Origin: a virus
DNA: 31,958 nucleotides
Virus record (IMG/VR): IMGVR_UViG_3300034062_000966
Span: 1 to 31,958 of that record
Reading direction: 5' to 3' (one strand)
Under the pieces are notes generated by a model. That model had not been told where the DNA came from and searched no databases. It was given only the letters and a program-made list of their open reading frames with translations. Of this stretch, positions 17,753 to 24,863 are shown piece after piece (position 1 is the stretch's first letter; every line of letters begins with the position of its first letter). The translations under genes and the position numbers were made by a program.

Positions 17753-17779
17753 ACTGTGTAGACTGTGATTTTAGATATA

Positions 17780-18421
17780 TTAAGCCTCAAGTGCAGGAAG
17801 AGTCTTTGCAACAGCAATTTCGGCGTCTTGCAGTATGTTCTTTTCTTCGAGTGCTTCTATTCTAAGAATTAATTCTGTGAGGGTTGTATCGTAAAGACTG
17901 TCTCGTAAGGTTAAATCTGTGTTTGAACTGATTGTGACATTATTTCCAGTTAAAATTAAATCCGCATTCGAATTTATTGTAGAATTTTTTGCGTTTAGCA
18001 CCAAGTTTTTGTCTGTTTCAATCGTGATGTTGCTGTTTGCTGTTTGCCATACAATATCGCTTCTATTCGTAACAGTCGCAAAGTTTCTTATTGTGCTTGA
18101 TTCTGTGCCAAAGTATTCTAACGCTTCTTCTGGTATTGCAGGAAGATAGCCTAGAATTGCAGGCTCTTGTGCAGATAACGCATCTAGAAAAAACCCAAAG
18201 ACCCAATCACCCAGTTTCGGTGCACCATACAGATTCGGTGTATTCAAAGGGTGAATAGCTAACGCCCAAGGCAAATCTTCAGTCGGAACTAAATTTGTTT
18301 TCTTTGCTGGATGATAACCAAAGCATCTGACTTTACATCTACCGAGTGTGAGTGGATCGTTGATATCCTCAACAATTCCAATCCACCAAATAAAGCCGTC
18401 ATGCCCAATAAAATTTTTCAT
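17780..18421 (-). CDS. 5: Central spike protein gp5, short form without lysozyme
   Basis: 213 residues; T4 gp5 is 575. Residues about 1-100 form the OB-fold that seats the spike on gp27: FIWWIGIVEDINDPLTLGRC and KVRCFGYHP, then TEDLPWALAIHPLN, closely parallel to T4 gp5 (NWFVGVVEDRMDPLKLGRVR, TEKLPWMSVIQP). The T4 lysozyme domain (about residues 170-340 there) is absent. Residues about 127-172 (NITIETDKNLVLNAKNSTIN, ADLILTGNNVTISSNTDLTL) repeat like the gp5 C-terminal triple-stranded beta-helix needle but are much shorter. The C-terminus (TELILRIEALEEKNILQDAE) looks like a coiled coil. The ATG overlaps the stop of the P-loop gene (ATGA). This would be a piercing spike with no enzyme of its own. 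Confidence 0.85.
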   Translation of the reverse strand: MKNFIGHDGFIWWIGIVEDINDPLTLGRCKVRCFGYHPAKKTNLVPTEDLPWALAIHPLNTPNLYGAPKLGDWVFGFFLDALSAQEPAILGYLPAIPEEALEYFGTESSTIRNFATVTNRSDIVWQTANSNITIETDKNLVLNAKNSTINSNADLILTGNNVTISSNTDLTLRDSLYDTTLTELILRIEALEEKNILQDAEIAVAKTLPALEA

Positions 18422-19374
18422 AGTTTGTCTAATTCTGATGTGTCTACTGCGCCTGGAGGAACATTGTCTTTAATCCAAGTGAGTAATTGTTTTTTCACAT
18501 CAAGTTCTTTCTTTGCAGGCTTTCCTGGTTCTTTAAGAGTCAAATACTTAAAGTCTTTAATGACAGGATTGCCTTTCTTGTCTTTGTATGCTTTATTTGT
18601 TTTTGGGTCAACAATAAAGATTGTATTCTCTGGATTATTTAGAATGACGTAAATACCGCCTTGTACTGAAGGTGGCATAGCAGTTGTCACTAAGTTATAT
18701 ACAGTCTGTGCCGCACCCGCATGAGTCGCAAGCAGAATGTCTTCTGGCACAACTCTTGCTCTTGATTTGTTATTCTTGATTGCAATCTGATAGTTAGTCA
18801 AAACCCACGATACGTGAATGTTCTTTGGCTCATATCCAGCGGCAAATAGTTTTGGCAGAACATCTGTCATGTCTTCAACTTCTTTGAATGTACTGTCAAA
18901 AATAAGATTTGGCAATTGCCCTTTTTCAGCGCCAGCAAGCATCAAGTCTAACGTCTTGTTCTTTACGTCAGTCGCACGAATGAGAACGTGTAGAATGTAA
19001 ACATGAGTTGGAGTCTTAAGATTCAATTCACCCATCTTTAAATTCTTGTCAGTCAATTCTCTTTGAATAAGTTCTTTATCTTTCTCAGAAATCTTGTCAC
19101 CATATTTGTCGAGCAAGTCCTGAGTTGTGAATTTACCAAGCGCATCTAACTTTTGAAATGCAATCTTTAATTCATCAACGTCACGTATCTTAAACTCAGA
19201 CCCTTGCATAAAATGTTGAACAGCAAAACCTTTACCAGAGCCAGCGCCACCAGCGAGAAACACAATCTGTCCATACTTTGCGCCATTGTTGTAAAGAATT
19301 TGTTTCTCTACAAGTTGAGTCGCTTTGTAGTCTTTTAAATCTACGTACTCTGAAAATTTAAGTTTTAAAGTCAT
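18418..19374 (-). CDS. P-loop kinase/ATPase-like protein within the hub operon
   Basis: 318 residues. Walker A at 42-49 (FLAGGAGSGKGFA). At 158-171, IFDSTFKEVEDMTD follows an acidic-strand pattern that could be Walker B or the second substrate loop. NNKSRARVVPEDILLATHAG (201-220) carries paired Arg (R205, R207) of the sort found in lid regions of zeta-toxin or nucleotide-kinase-like P-loop proteins. The C-terminal 80 residues (IFIVDPKTNKAYKDKKGNPV onward) are a separate beta-rich part. It lies between the gp27-like hub gene (14-base gap) and gp5 (4-base overlap), so it is co-translated with spike parts. I do not know a T4 counterpart. Substrate is unknown: phosphotransfer to a small molecule, RNA or protein are all possible. 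Confidence 0.75.
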   Translation of the reverse strand: MTLKLKFSEYVDLKDYKATQLVEKQILYNNGAKYGQIVFLAGGAGSGKGFAVQHFMQGSEFKIRDVDELKIAFQKLDALGKFTTQDLLDKYGDKISEKDKELIQRELTDKNLKMGELNLKTPTHVYILHVLIRATDVKNKTLDLMLAGAEKGQLPNLIFDSTFKEVEDMTDVLPKLFAAGYEPKNIHVSWVLTNYQIAIKNNKSRARVVPEDILLATHAGAAQTVYNLVTTAMPPSVQGGIYVILNNPENTIFIVDPKTNKAYKDKKGNPVIKDFKYLTLKEPGKPAKKELDVKKQLLTWIKDNVPPGAVDTSELDKL

Positions 19375-19388
19375 TTAAAGTAACTCTC

Positions 19389-20834
19389 TTATAGGTATTG
19401 TAACTCTGACAAATCTTTTTGTGTCAAGTCGTTTTTATTGAAATCCATAGGAATTGAACCCCTAGACAATTCTAGCTTTTTAATATAATTTGTTAATGTG
19501 ATATTATGTTTAACGCCAAACACAAAATATTTGCCAGAGTGATACTCATCGGATAAAGGATTAGATTTACCTGGAAGCATTTTTTTCTCTAGTCCACTTG
19601 GTGCTATAAAATTCACAACATGCCCTGCACCAATGTTGTTTGTTGCGCCTTGAATATCAATTTCTATCTTAAACATGTTCTTAGATAAACTACCAAAGAT
19701 ATTAGTCTCTAGCCAATTGCTACGTTGGACTGTATCATTTAAGTACGGAGATGAAAAAACTAATTTTCTACCTTGAATCTCATTGTCATTGGTGTTATAT
19801 GTGTTAAAAATATTATTCTTGTCTAACAATTTATTTGAGTAAAAATCTTTAGTTAGCTTGTTTTCTTTTGAGTATCCAACATTGTTCACTGTGTGATTTC
19901 TTTTAATTGGATCAAGAGATGTTATTGTGGTATTGTAGTGTCCAAACAGCATTAATTCCAAATGATTGAAGTTATCTTTGTGTGTGAATCTTGCCGCACG
20001 AATGTAATTTGGTTCAATTTTGCCATCTTGATTCGGATCAAAATATATATTATGCACACCATAAGTTGTCGAATCTTCAACTAGTTTATCGTAACTACCA
20101 AAATAATGAGTTGCCGCAAATGGTTTTCCATCTGCATATGTACCAATAATTGGAAAAAATCTTTCAAAAAACAAATAAAACTTAGAGTTTGAACATGCTC
20201 TTTGCGCCATCGCCTCAATTGCTTTGTGTGGCATTAATCCTGTCGATATGAATGGCGTTGTCAATGTTATTCTTGGGTCTTCTAATATCAAATCATTTTT
20301 TGACATTTCACTAAACATAGATTTGACTGCACTTGCAAGCGATGTGTTTTTGTAACTTCTAAACAAATTCTTTTTCATCGAGTTTACAAAACTTCTAGAT
20401 GAGAAATATAACGCATATCTTGCACCCAAACTGTCCATATTGACTGTGTGTGCGCCAATCTTATTGATAATGAAATCTTCACGCCAAAGCAATATATCAT
20501 TCGTGATTGGTTTAGACAATTTTACAACTAATCGTTCACCACCTTGCAGTTGGAATTTTTCTATACCACCACCAATGTCAGTTAATATGACTGCACCAAC
20601 TACAGAAGATGAAAACACATTCTCATCAATCTCTATACTTTCAAATGAATCAAGCAAAGAAATTGTTAATCCTTGTCTTGTTATGATTGAAATTTCATTG
20701 ATAATGAAAGTTCCGCCAATGTTTTTACGAACAATGTCGGTTTTGTTTAGTGTTAAATCAGCACTCTCAAATCCTATATCATCTTCCGATCTTCCGAAAG
20801 GATTAGGCAAATTATAATATTGTGAAGTTGACAT
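19389..20834 (-). CDS. 27: Baseplate hub protein, gp27-like
   Basis: 481 residues; T4 gp27 is 391. In T4 a gp27 trimer forms the torus that adapts the six-fold tube to the three-fold gp5 spike. The first half includes FESIEIDENVFSSSVVGAVI, GGERLVVKLSKP, and SSRSFVNSMKKNLFRSYKNT, which fit the barrel domains of gp27/gpD-type hubs. The C-terminus (SGKYFVFGVKHNITLTNYIK, KLELSRGSIP) has the Y-x-V-x-x-x-x-H-x-I...Y...L-x-L-x-R pattern usual for these proteins. It follows gp53 by three bases without a clear ribosome-binding site, so coupling is likely. It lies two genes before gp5. The assignment relies on pattern and neighbourhood. Confidence 0.65.
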   Translation of the reverse strand: MSTSQYYNLPNPFGRSEDDIGFESADLTLNKTDIVRKNIGGTFIINEISIITRQGLTISLLDSFESIEIDENVFSSSVVGAVILTDIGGGIEKFQLQGGERLVVKLSKPITNDILLWREDFIINKIGAHTVNMDSLGARYALYFSSRSFVNSMKKNLFRSYKNTSLASAVKSMFSEMSKNDLILEDPRITLTTPFISTGLMPHKAIEAMAQRACSNSKFYLFFERFFPIIGTYADGKPFAATHYFGSYDKLVEDSTTYGVHNIYFDPNQDGKIEPNYIRAARFTHKDNFNHLELMLFGHYNTTITSLDPIKRNHTVNNVGYSKENKLTKDFYSNKLLDKNNIFNTYNTNDNEIQGRKLVFSSPYLNDTVQRSNWLETNIFGSLSKNMFKIEIDIQGATNNIGAGHVVNFIAPSGLEKKMLPGKSNPLSDEYHSGKYFVFGVKHNITLTNYIKKLELSRGSIPMDFNKNDLTQKDLSELQYL

Positions 20835-20837
20835 ATT

Positions 20838-21368
20838 TTAGATGATTGGTTTGCTCAGAATTGATCTTAATCCAGATTCAACTAAATTGATTGAACTTTT
20901 ATTTAAAATTTTAATTCTGGATTTGTTTATGTTCAATCTCAATTCGTACTCATATACAGTTTCCGCACTTCTGTTATTTGTCGCCAAATTTGAATATTCT
21001 ATTACATCAATTATATTTTTGTCTGCATCGTAGTAATATTTTGTTGTAGACAATGTGTTCTGTAGACTGCCATATTTGGATATAAGATATTCATTAAACG
21101 CCTCAGAATTTCTAGGCCAATCATCATAGATGCTATGAACACCATTAGTCAGCATGATGATCCAATCATATCCTGGATCTTCATAAAATTTATATGAAAT
21201 GAAGTCTGGACTTTCTCCATTGTTAACAACATATGGTGAATAAGAGATTGATCTGTATTGCGTAAGAAAGTCTTTTATCTTAGTAACTACATTGATATCA
21301 ATCGCTTTTAAGAAATTGTAGTCATCGACTTTGTATGCAATTTTGGGGTAGTATGTGAATATACTCAT
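20838..21368 (-). CDS. 53: Baseplate wedge protein gp53
   Basis: 176 residues; T4 gp53 is 196. gp53 clamps adjacent wedges of the inner baseplate. The start (MSIFTYYPKIAYKVDDYNFL) and the core (NGESPDFISYKFYEDPGYDW, IIMLTNGVHSIYDDWP, then EAFNEYLISKYGS) match the conserved family region; T4 has PRPEELANAIYGNPQLYWVL and MCNDNYDPYYGW at the same place. It begins one base after the stop of the gp48-like gene and ends three bases before the gp27-like gene. Confidence 0.88.
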   Translation of the reverse strand: MSIFTYYPKIAYKVDDYNFLKAIDINVVTKIKDFLTQYRSISYSPYVVNNGESPDFISYKFYEDPGYDWIIMLTNGVHSIYDDWPRNSEAFNEYLISKYGSLQNTLSTTKYYYDADKNIIDVIEYSNLATNNRSAETVYEYELRLNINKSRIKILNKSSINLVESGLRSILSKPII

Positions 21369-21369
21369 A

Positions 21370-22413
21370 TTAGAAAATCGTTCTTTCTGTGCTAGTATGA
21401 TTAGTTGACATAAAATCTGCTGTTGGTAATGTCGTTTCTCTTAAACCAATAGTCAGTGTTACTTCTGATGGATAATACTTACCGCCAGTAGGGGCACTAA
21501 AGAAAACCATTTTATTTTGTCCACCATAATCAACTTGTACGTTTTCTATAACACAATATCCACTATGAAAAATTTCTCCCATACTAATTTTTGAATCTGT
21601 GCCTTCGCCCGTATCAGTCTTCTTCAAAAGAATTTGAAATTGGCACATATCTGGATAACCGAAAGAAAAATTACCAGAATTCGAACCACCGCCAATTGCA
21701 TCACGATCAACACCAGTAATTTCTCTAATTTCGGCATCAGACAAAACCGTTGGGGCGGCATCTTGTGTTTGTTGATCCTTGGGCAATGCTTGGTTATTAA
21801 CACTACCGGATGTTTTGGCTTGAATGCTTTCAACCCCACCATCACCTTTTGGTGATGATGCTATCTGGAATGTTTTTATGATATCAATCATTCTTTCTGC
21901 TTCTGCTAGACTTGTTGGCTTCATAGTAAATGGCAATTGAAAATTTCTAAAAACTGGTCCATTATAAATCAGTTGTTGAAATGAATTTAAAACTCTTCTT
22001 GTCAAAAATTCATATTGTGCTTTTCCACTTAAACCAGCAGACCCAATAAATCCAGCGGCGCCAGCACCAGCACCAGCCAATTGTTTATATACGGCATCAA
22101 GACCACCTTTAGCTAAATTGGCTAAATTGCTGCCAATGTTTGCTTCTGGACCAGATTGTGGCGAACCGAAAATTGATGTTGTTTCAGTATATCGATTCGA
22201 CAGTCCAGTCTGAAACGTTCCACCCATACGTATAAATACGATTGGTGATGCCTTTGCTGTGCTTTCACCGAAAGCATTGAAAAATTGAAATCTCGCCATT
22301 GGTGTAACAAATCCCGAATGTCCATAATCCGAACCAAAAATTAATAGTTTGTTCGCAGGATAATCAGAACCACCTCTATTCGTAGCAAAAGGAGATAAAT
22401 CAACAGATGACAT
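21370..22413 (-). CDS. 48: Baseplate tail-tube cap protein, gp48-like
   Basis: 347 residues; T4 gp48 is about 364. gp48 sits on the hub and, with gp54, is the platform on which the tail tube polymerises. YNGPVFRNFQLPFTMKPTSL followed by AEAERMIDIIKTFQ is the tube-fold helix signature in such proteins. An Ala/Gly-rich stretch (AGAGAGAAGFIGSAGLSGKA) near residue 115 and a Gln/Asp/Pro-rich loop near 200-220 look like insertions. C-terminal KMVFFSAPTGGKYYPSEVTL precedes LTIGLRETT, a typical closing strand. AGGAA lies about eight bases before the ATG. It is the first gene of the leftward operon, with a near-consensus late box at 22443-22450. gp54 is the main alternative name. Confidence 0.7.
   Translation of the reverse strand: MSSVDLSPFATNRGGSDYPANKLLIFGSDYGHSGFVTPMARFQFFNAFGESTAKASPIVFIRMGGTFQTGLSNRYTETTSIFGSPQSGPEANIGSNLANLAKGGLDAVYKQLAGAGAGAAGFIGSAGLSGKAQYEFLTRRVLNSFQQLIYNGPVFRNFQLPFTMKPTSLAEAERMIDIIKTFQIASSPKGDGGVESIQAKTSGSVNNQALPKDQQTQDAAPTVLSDAEIREITGVDRDAIGGGSNSGNFSFGYPDMCQFQILLKKTDTGEGTDSKISMGEIFHSGYCVIENVQVDYGGQNKMVFFSAPTGGKYYPSEVTLTIGLRETTLPTADFMSTNHTSTERTIF
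22231..22238 (+). promoter_or_regulatory. T4-type late promoter box for the rightward operon
   Basis: Exact TATAAATA on the plus strand, inside the gp48-like gene and about 210 bases before the gp4 start. No other exact plus-strand box was found near gp4, so this is the best candidate for the rightward late transcript. That transcript would begin antisense to the gp48 N-terminal coding region. Confidence 0.5.
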
Positions 22414-22442
22414 GTTTTTTTTCCTAAATTAAATTCATATTC

Positions 22443-22450
22443 TATTTATG
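22443..22450 (-). promoter_or_regulatory. Late-type promoter box (CATAAATA) for the leftward baseplate operon
   Basis: CATAAATA on the minus strand, one mismatch from consensus, overlapping the gp4 start codon. It lies 30 bases before the gp48-like ATG, the same spacing as the perfect box before gp13, and AGGAA follows in the leader. Confidence 0.5.
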
Positions 22451-22891
22451 TCATACAAAGGTAAATTTAAACCTAAAAACTATCAAAAGTACAAAGGTGA
22501 TCCAACAAAAATTGTATATCGCAGTTTGTTGGAGAGAAGATTCATGGTATACTGTGATGAAACTCCTTCTATACTTGAATGGTCTTCTGAAGAAGTTGTC
22601 GTTCCGTATTTGTCTCCAATCGACAATCGGATGCATCGATATTTCGTAGATTTTTGGATGCGCTACAAAGATAAACATGGCATTATCAAAGCGGTGTTGA
22701 TTGAGGTGAAACCAGATATACAGACACGGGCACCAGAAAGAAAGAATACACCGAACGGCAAACCAACTAGACGATTCATTAATGAAGTAATGACATGGGG
22801 TGTCAATCAAGCCAAATGGAAAGCGGCAACAGAGTATTCACTTGATAGAAATTGGGAATTTAAAATCATAACCGACAAAGATTTGAGATAA
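22448..22891 (+). CDS. 4: Head completion protein gp4
   Basis: 147 residues; T4 gp4 is about 150. gp4 is needed to finish DNA-filled heads so that tails can join. The N-terminus (YKGKFKPKNYQKYKGDPTKI, then VYRSLLERRFM) and the core (WSSEEVVVPYLSPIDNRMHR, YFVDFWMRY) match the family closely. IEVKP and the preceding E/D residues recall a PD-(D/E)xK nuclease core: E in LLERR, D in YFVDF, E-x-K in IEVKP. The catalytic set therefore looks intact. It is the first rightward gene, 34 bases from the divergent gp48-like gene. No Shine-Dalgarno sequence is visible before the ATG. Confidence 0.9.
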   Translation: MSYKGKFKPKNYQKYKGDPTKIVYRSLLERRFMVYCDETPSILEWSSEEVVVPYLSPIDNRMHRYFVDFWMRYKDKHGIIKAVLIEVKPDIQTRAPERKNTPNGKPTRRFINEVMTWGVNQAKWKAATEYSLDRNWEFKIITDKDLR

Positions 22892-22899
22892 ATAGAAGT

Positions 22900-23496
22900 A
22901 TGATATTCGATAACATACTCATTCAAGGCGCTAGACAAGGCATCGTTCCCGCAAGAACTGCGGCGGCAAGGGACTGGTACAGAGAAGCGGCTGGCAAACT
23001 AACATCAAACATAACTCCTGGCGTTTTTGAGAGAAAAACAGACTCTGCTAGAAAAGTGACTACGATGGACTTTGGCTACATGTACGCATTTAAATACGAT
23101 CCAAAAACTAAAAAAGATTTGCCGTACTACGATACTTTTCCATTGATCTTTCCTGTAAGAATGGACGCTGATGGATTTTTAGGAATTAACTTTCACTATT
23201 TACCGCCAATCTTACGTGCTAAATTAATGAATGCATTGTACTCAACGCTCACAAATAAAAAATATGACGATTCGACAAGAGTGAAGATTTCATATTCTAT
23301 TCTGCAATCTGCATCTAAGTATAGATTCTTTAAGCCAATGCTAAAGAAATATTTAAGAAGCCAGGTTCGATCACAATTCTTAGAGATACAAGTGAACGAA
23401 TGGGACATTGCTATTTTTTTACCAACAGAATCTTTCAAGAAAGCAGACACTGGTCGTGTCTGGGAAGACTCACGCAAAAAATTAGGAAGAACATAA
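22900..23496 (+). CDS. Conserved phage protein, possibly virion/DNA-end associated
   Basis: 198 residues. The central segment (MYAFKYDPKTKKDLPYYDTF, PLIFPVRMDADGFLGINFHY, LPPILRAKLMNAL) is one I recognise as recurring in large myophages. I cannot place it with certainty; some annotations in T4-like phages link this region to DNA-end protection (T4 gp2), and gp2 is near gp4 in T4. The rest is basic (KYRFFKPMLKKYLRSQVRSQ). It begins nine bases after gp4 and its stop touches the next gene (one base between). The ribosome-binding site is weak (TAGAAG). Confidence 0.75.
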   Translation: MIFDNILIQGARQGIVPARTAAARDWYREAAGKLTSNITPGVFERKTDSARKVTTMDFGYMYAFKYDPKTKKDLPYYDTFPLIFPVRMDADGFLGINFHYLPPILRAKLMNALYSTLTNKKYDDSTRVKISYSILQSASKYRFFKPMLKKYLRSQVRSQFLEIQVNEWDIAIFLPTESFKKADTGRVWEDSRKKLGRT

Positions 23497-23497
23497 T

Positions 23498-24085
23498 ATG
23501 TCAACAGATGTAGTTTTAGGAACAGTTACTGTAACAGCCTCACGACCTGCAGATTATTCAATAAAAAATCTACGTGCAAAATTGGGTGCTGTCGCCAGAC
23601 CAAACAATTTTCTAGTAAAAATAAATTGTGCCAAAATACTCACAGGTAGTATTGATGGTACCTTTCAATTTAGATGCGAAAGAGCAGAATTGCCAGGAAG
23701 AACAATTGCAACTTCAGAAGATGTGGGTTCTGGTCCAACAATTAAAGTTGGATATGACATGACGTACAACGATATTCAGTTGTCTGTAGTGTGTGCCCAA
23801 GATATGAAAGAACGTATCTTTTTTGAAAGCTGGATGGACTATATCATAAAACCTTTTGGAGGTGGTGAGCAAGCTGGAACTATTGGATATTATTCAGATT
23901 ATGCATTAGGAAATAAACTTACTGTGACTCAACTTAACGATTTTGGTGAGTCAATATTGACTTATGAATGCATGGATGTTTATCCTATTGCAATTACACC
24001 CATGAATGCGACTTGGGAAGAAACTAACACTTATCAGCGATTTGGCGTAACACTTGCGTATAGATATCATACGTTCAAGAGATAA
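23498..24085 (+). CDS. Tail-tube-fold protein, gp54/gp19-like (tube initiator)
   Basis: 195 residues. ARPNNFLVKI followed by FQFRCERAELPGRTI parallels T4 tube protein gp19 (ARPNLFQVEI, FTFQCKATALPAG). The end (ILTYECMDVYPIAITPMNAT, TYQRFGVTLAYRYH) parallels T4 gp54 (MFTGCIPISVSAPELSYDG, TFDVTFAYRVM). Both T4 proteins share the tube fold. The main gp19 tube gene is expected beside the sheath gene gp18, outside this window. This copy next to hub and tape-measure genes is therefore more likely the tube initiator (gp54 role). AGGAAGA precedes the ATG at a good distance. Confidence 0.75.
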   Translation: MSTDVVLGTVTVTASRPADYSIKNLRAKLGAVARPNNFLVKINCAKILTGSIDGTFQFRCERAELPGRTIATSEDVGSGPTIKVGYDMTYNDIQLSVVCAQDMKERIFFESWMDYIIKPFGGGEQAGTIGYYSDYALGNKLTVTQLNDFGESILTYECMDVYPIAITPMNATWEETNTYQRFGVTLAYRYHTFKR

Positions 24086-24116
24086 ACTTTTTTAATATAA
24101 CTACCGGAGAAATACT

Positions 24117-24863
24117 ATGGCTTTACCAAAAATTAATAACCCAATATTTGAATTGACTTTACCATCAACAGGTGCAACTATCAAATACCGTCCATTCTTA
24201 GTGAAAGAACAAAAGATTCTTTTACTTGCTATGGAATCACAAGATCAAAAATCAGTATTGACAGCAATTAAACAGATTGTCAATAACTGCTCTATTGATG
24301 AAATAGACACAAGCAAAATTCCAACATTTGACTTAGAGTATTTCTTTATGAGACTCAGAGCAAAGTCAATTGGTGAAACAATTGATTTGAATTTGCGTCA
24401 TCCAACTGGATACAATTCTGACGTTCAAGAGTGTGACGGCATTACTAGTGCGACTTTAAATTTGTTAGAAGTTGAAGTTGTAAAGACAGAAAACCACACA
24501 GACAAAATTGTTCTTGATGAAGAAACTGGCATTGGCATTAAGTTGAAGTATCCTAACGTCAACATGGCTATAGATGCTGGTTTAAATACCGATGACAAAC
24601 ATCAAATGGATCTTGCGACAGATGCAATTATTAATAGTATTGAGTATGTGTTTGATAAAGAAAACATATTCAAGAAAGAAGACTACACAAAGAAAGAACT
24701 ATTAGAGTTCATCGAAAACTTGAATCAAGACCAATACTTGAAACTGACAAAGTTCTTTGAGTTGATGCCTAAGTTGAAACACAAAGTAGAGTGGAAATGT
24801 CAGAAATGTGGATGCAGAGATGAAATCACTATGGAAGGTCTGCAAAGTTTTTTCGGATTCTGA
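24117..24863 (+). CDS. 26: Baseplate hub / tail assembly protein gp26 (zero-frame product)
   Basis: 248 residues; T4 gp26 is about 208. gp26 belongs to the T4_baseplate family and is needed for hub assembly. The N-terminus (PKINNPIFELTLPSTGATIK, YRPFLVKEQKILLLAMES) is the family signature. Conserved acidic helices follow, and the end has a zinc-ribbon-like half site, KCQKCGC, near residues 229-234. GGAG lies about eight bases before the ATG. The gene ends F-F-G-F at the TGA at 24861, but the T TTT TTC run just before it and an open -1 frame for 66 more codons point to a second, longer product of 312 residues. Confidence 0.85.
   Translation: MALPKINNPIFELTLPSTGATIKYRPFLVKEQKILLLAMESQDQKSVLTAIKQIVNNCSIDEIDTSKIPTFDLEYFFMRLRAKSIGETIDLNLRHPTGYNSDVQECDGITSATLNLLEVEVVKTENHTDKIVLDEETGIGIKLKYPNVNMAIDAGLNTDDKHQMDLATDAIINSIEYVFDKENIFKKEDYTKKELLEFIENLNQDQYLKLTKFFELMPKLKHKVEWKCQKCGCRDEITMEGLQSFFGF
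24848..24854 (+). promoter_or_regulatory. Programmed -1 frameshift slippery heptamer T TTT TTC
   Basis: In the gp26 frame the codons are AGT TTT TTC GGA TTC TGA, so the run T TTT TTC has the exact X XXY YYZ layout of -1 slippery sites. After slipping one base, reading goes on CGG ATT CTG ATA GGA GGA and stays open to TAA at 25052. The stop in the zero frame is only two codons later. Confidence 0.8.

Noticed and set aside
17919-18149. 76-codon hydrophobic plus-strand frame downstream of the antisense promoter match
   Set aside because: Hydrophobicity comes from reading the antisense of Asn/Asp/Lys-rich gp5; no ribosome-binding site.
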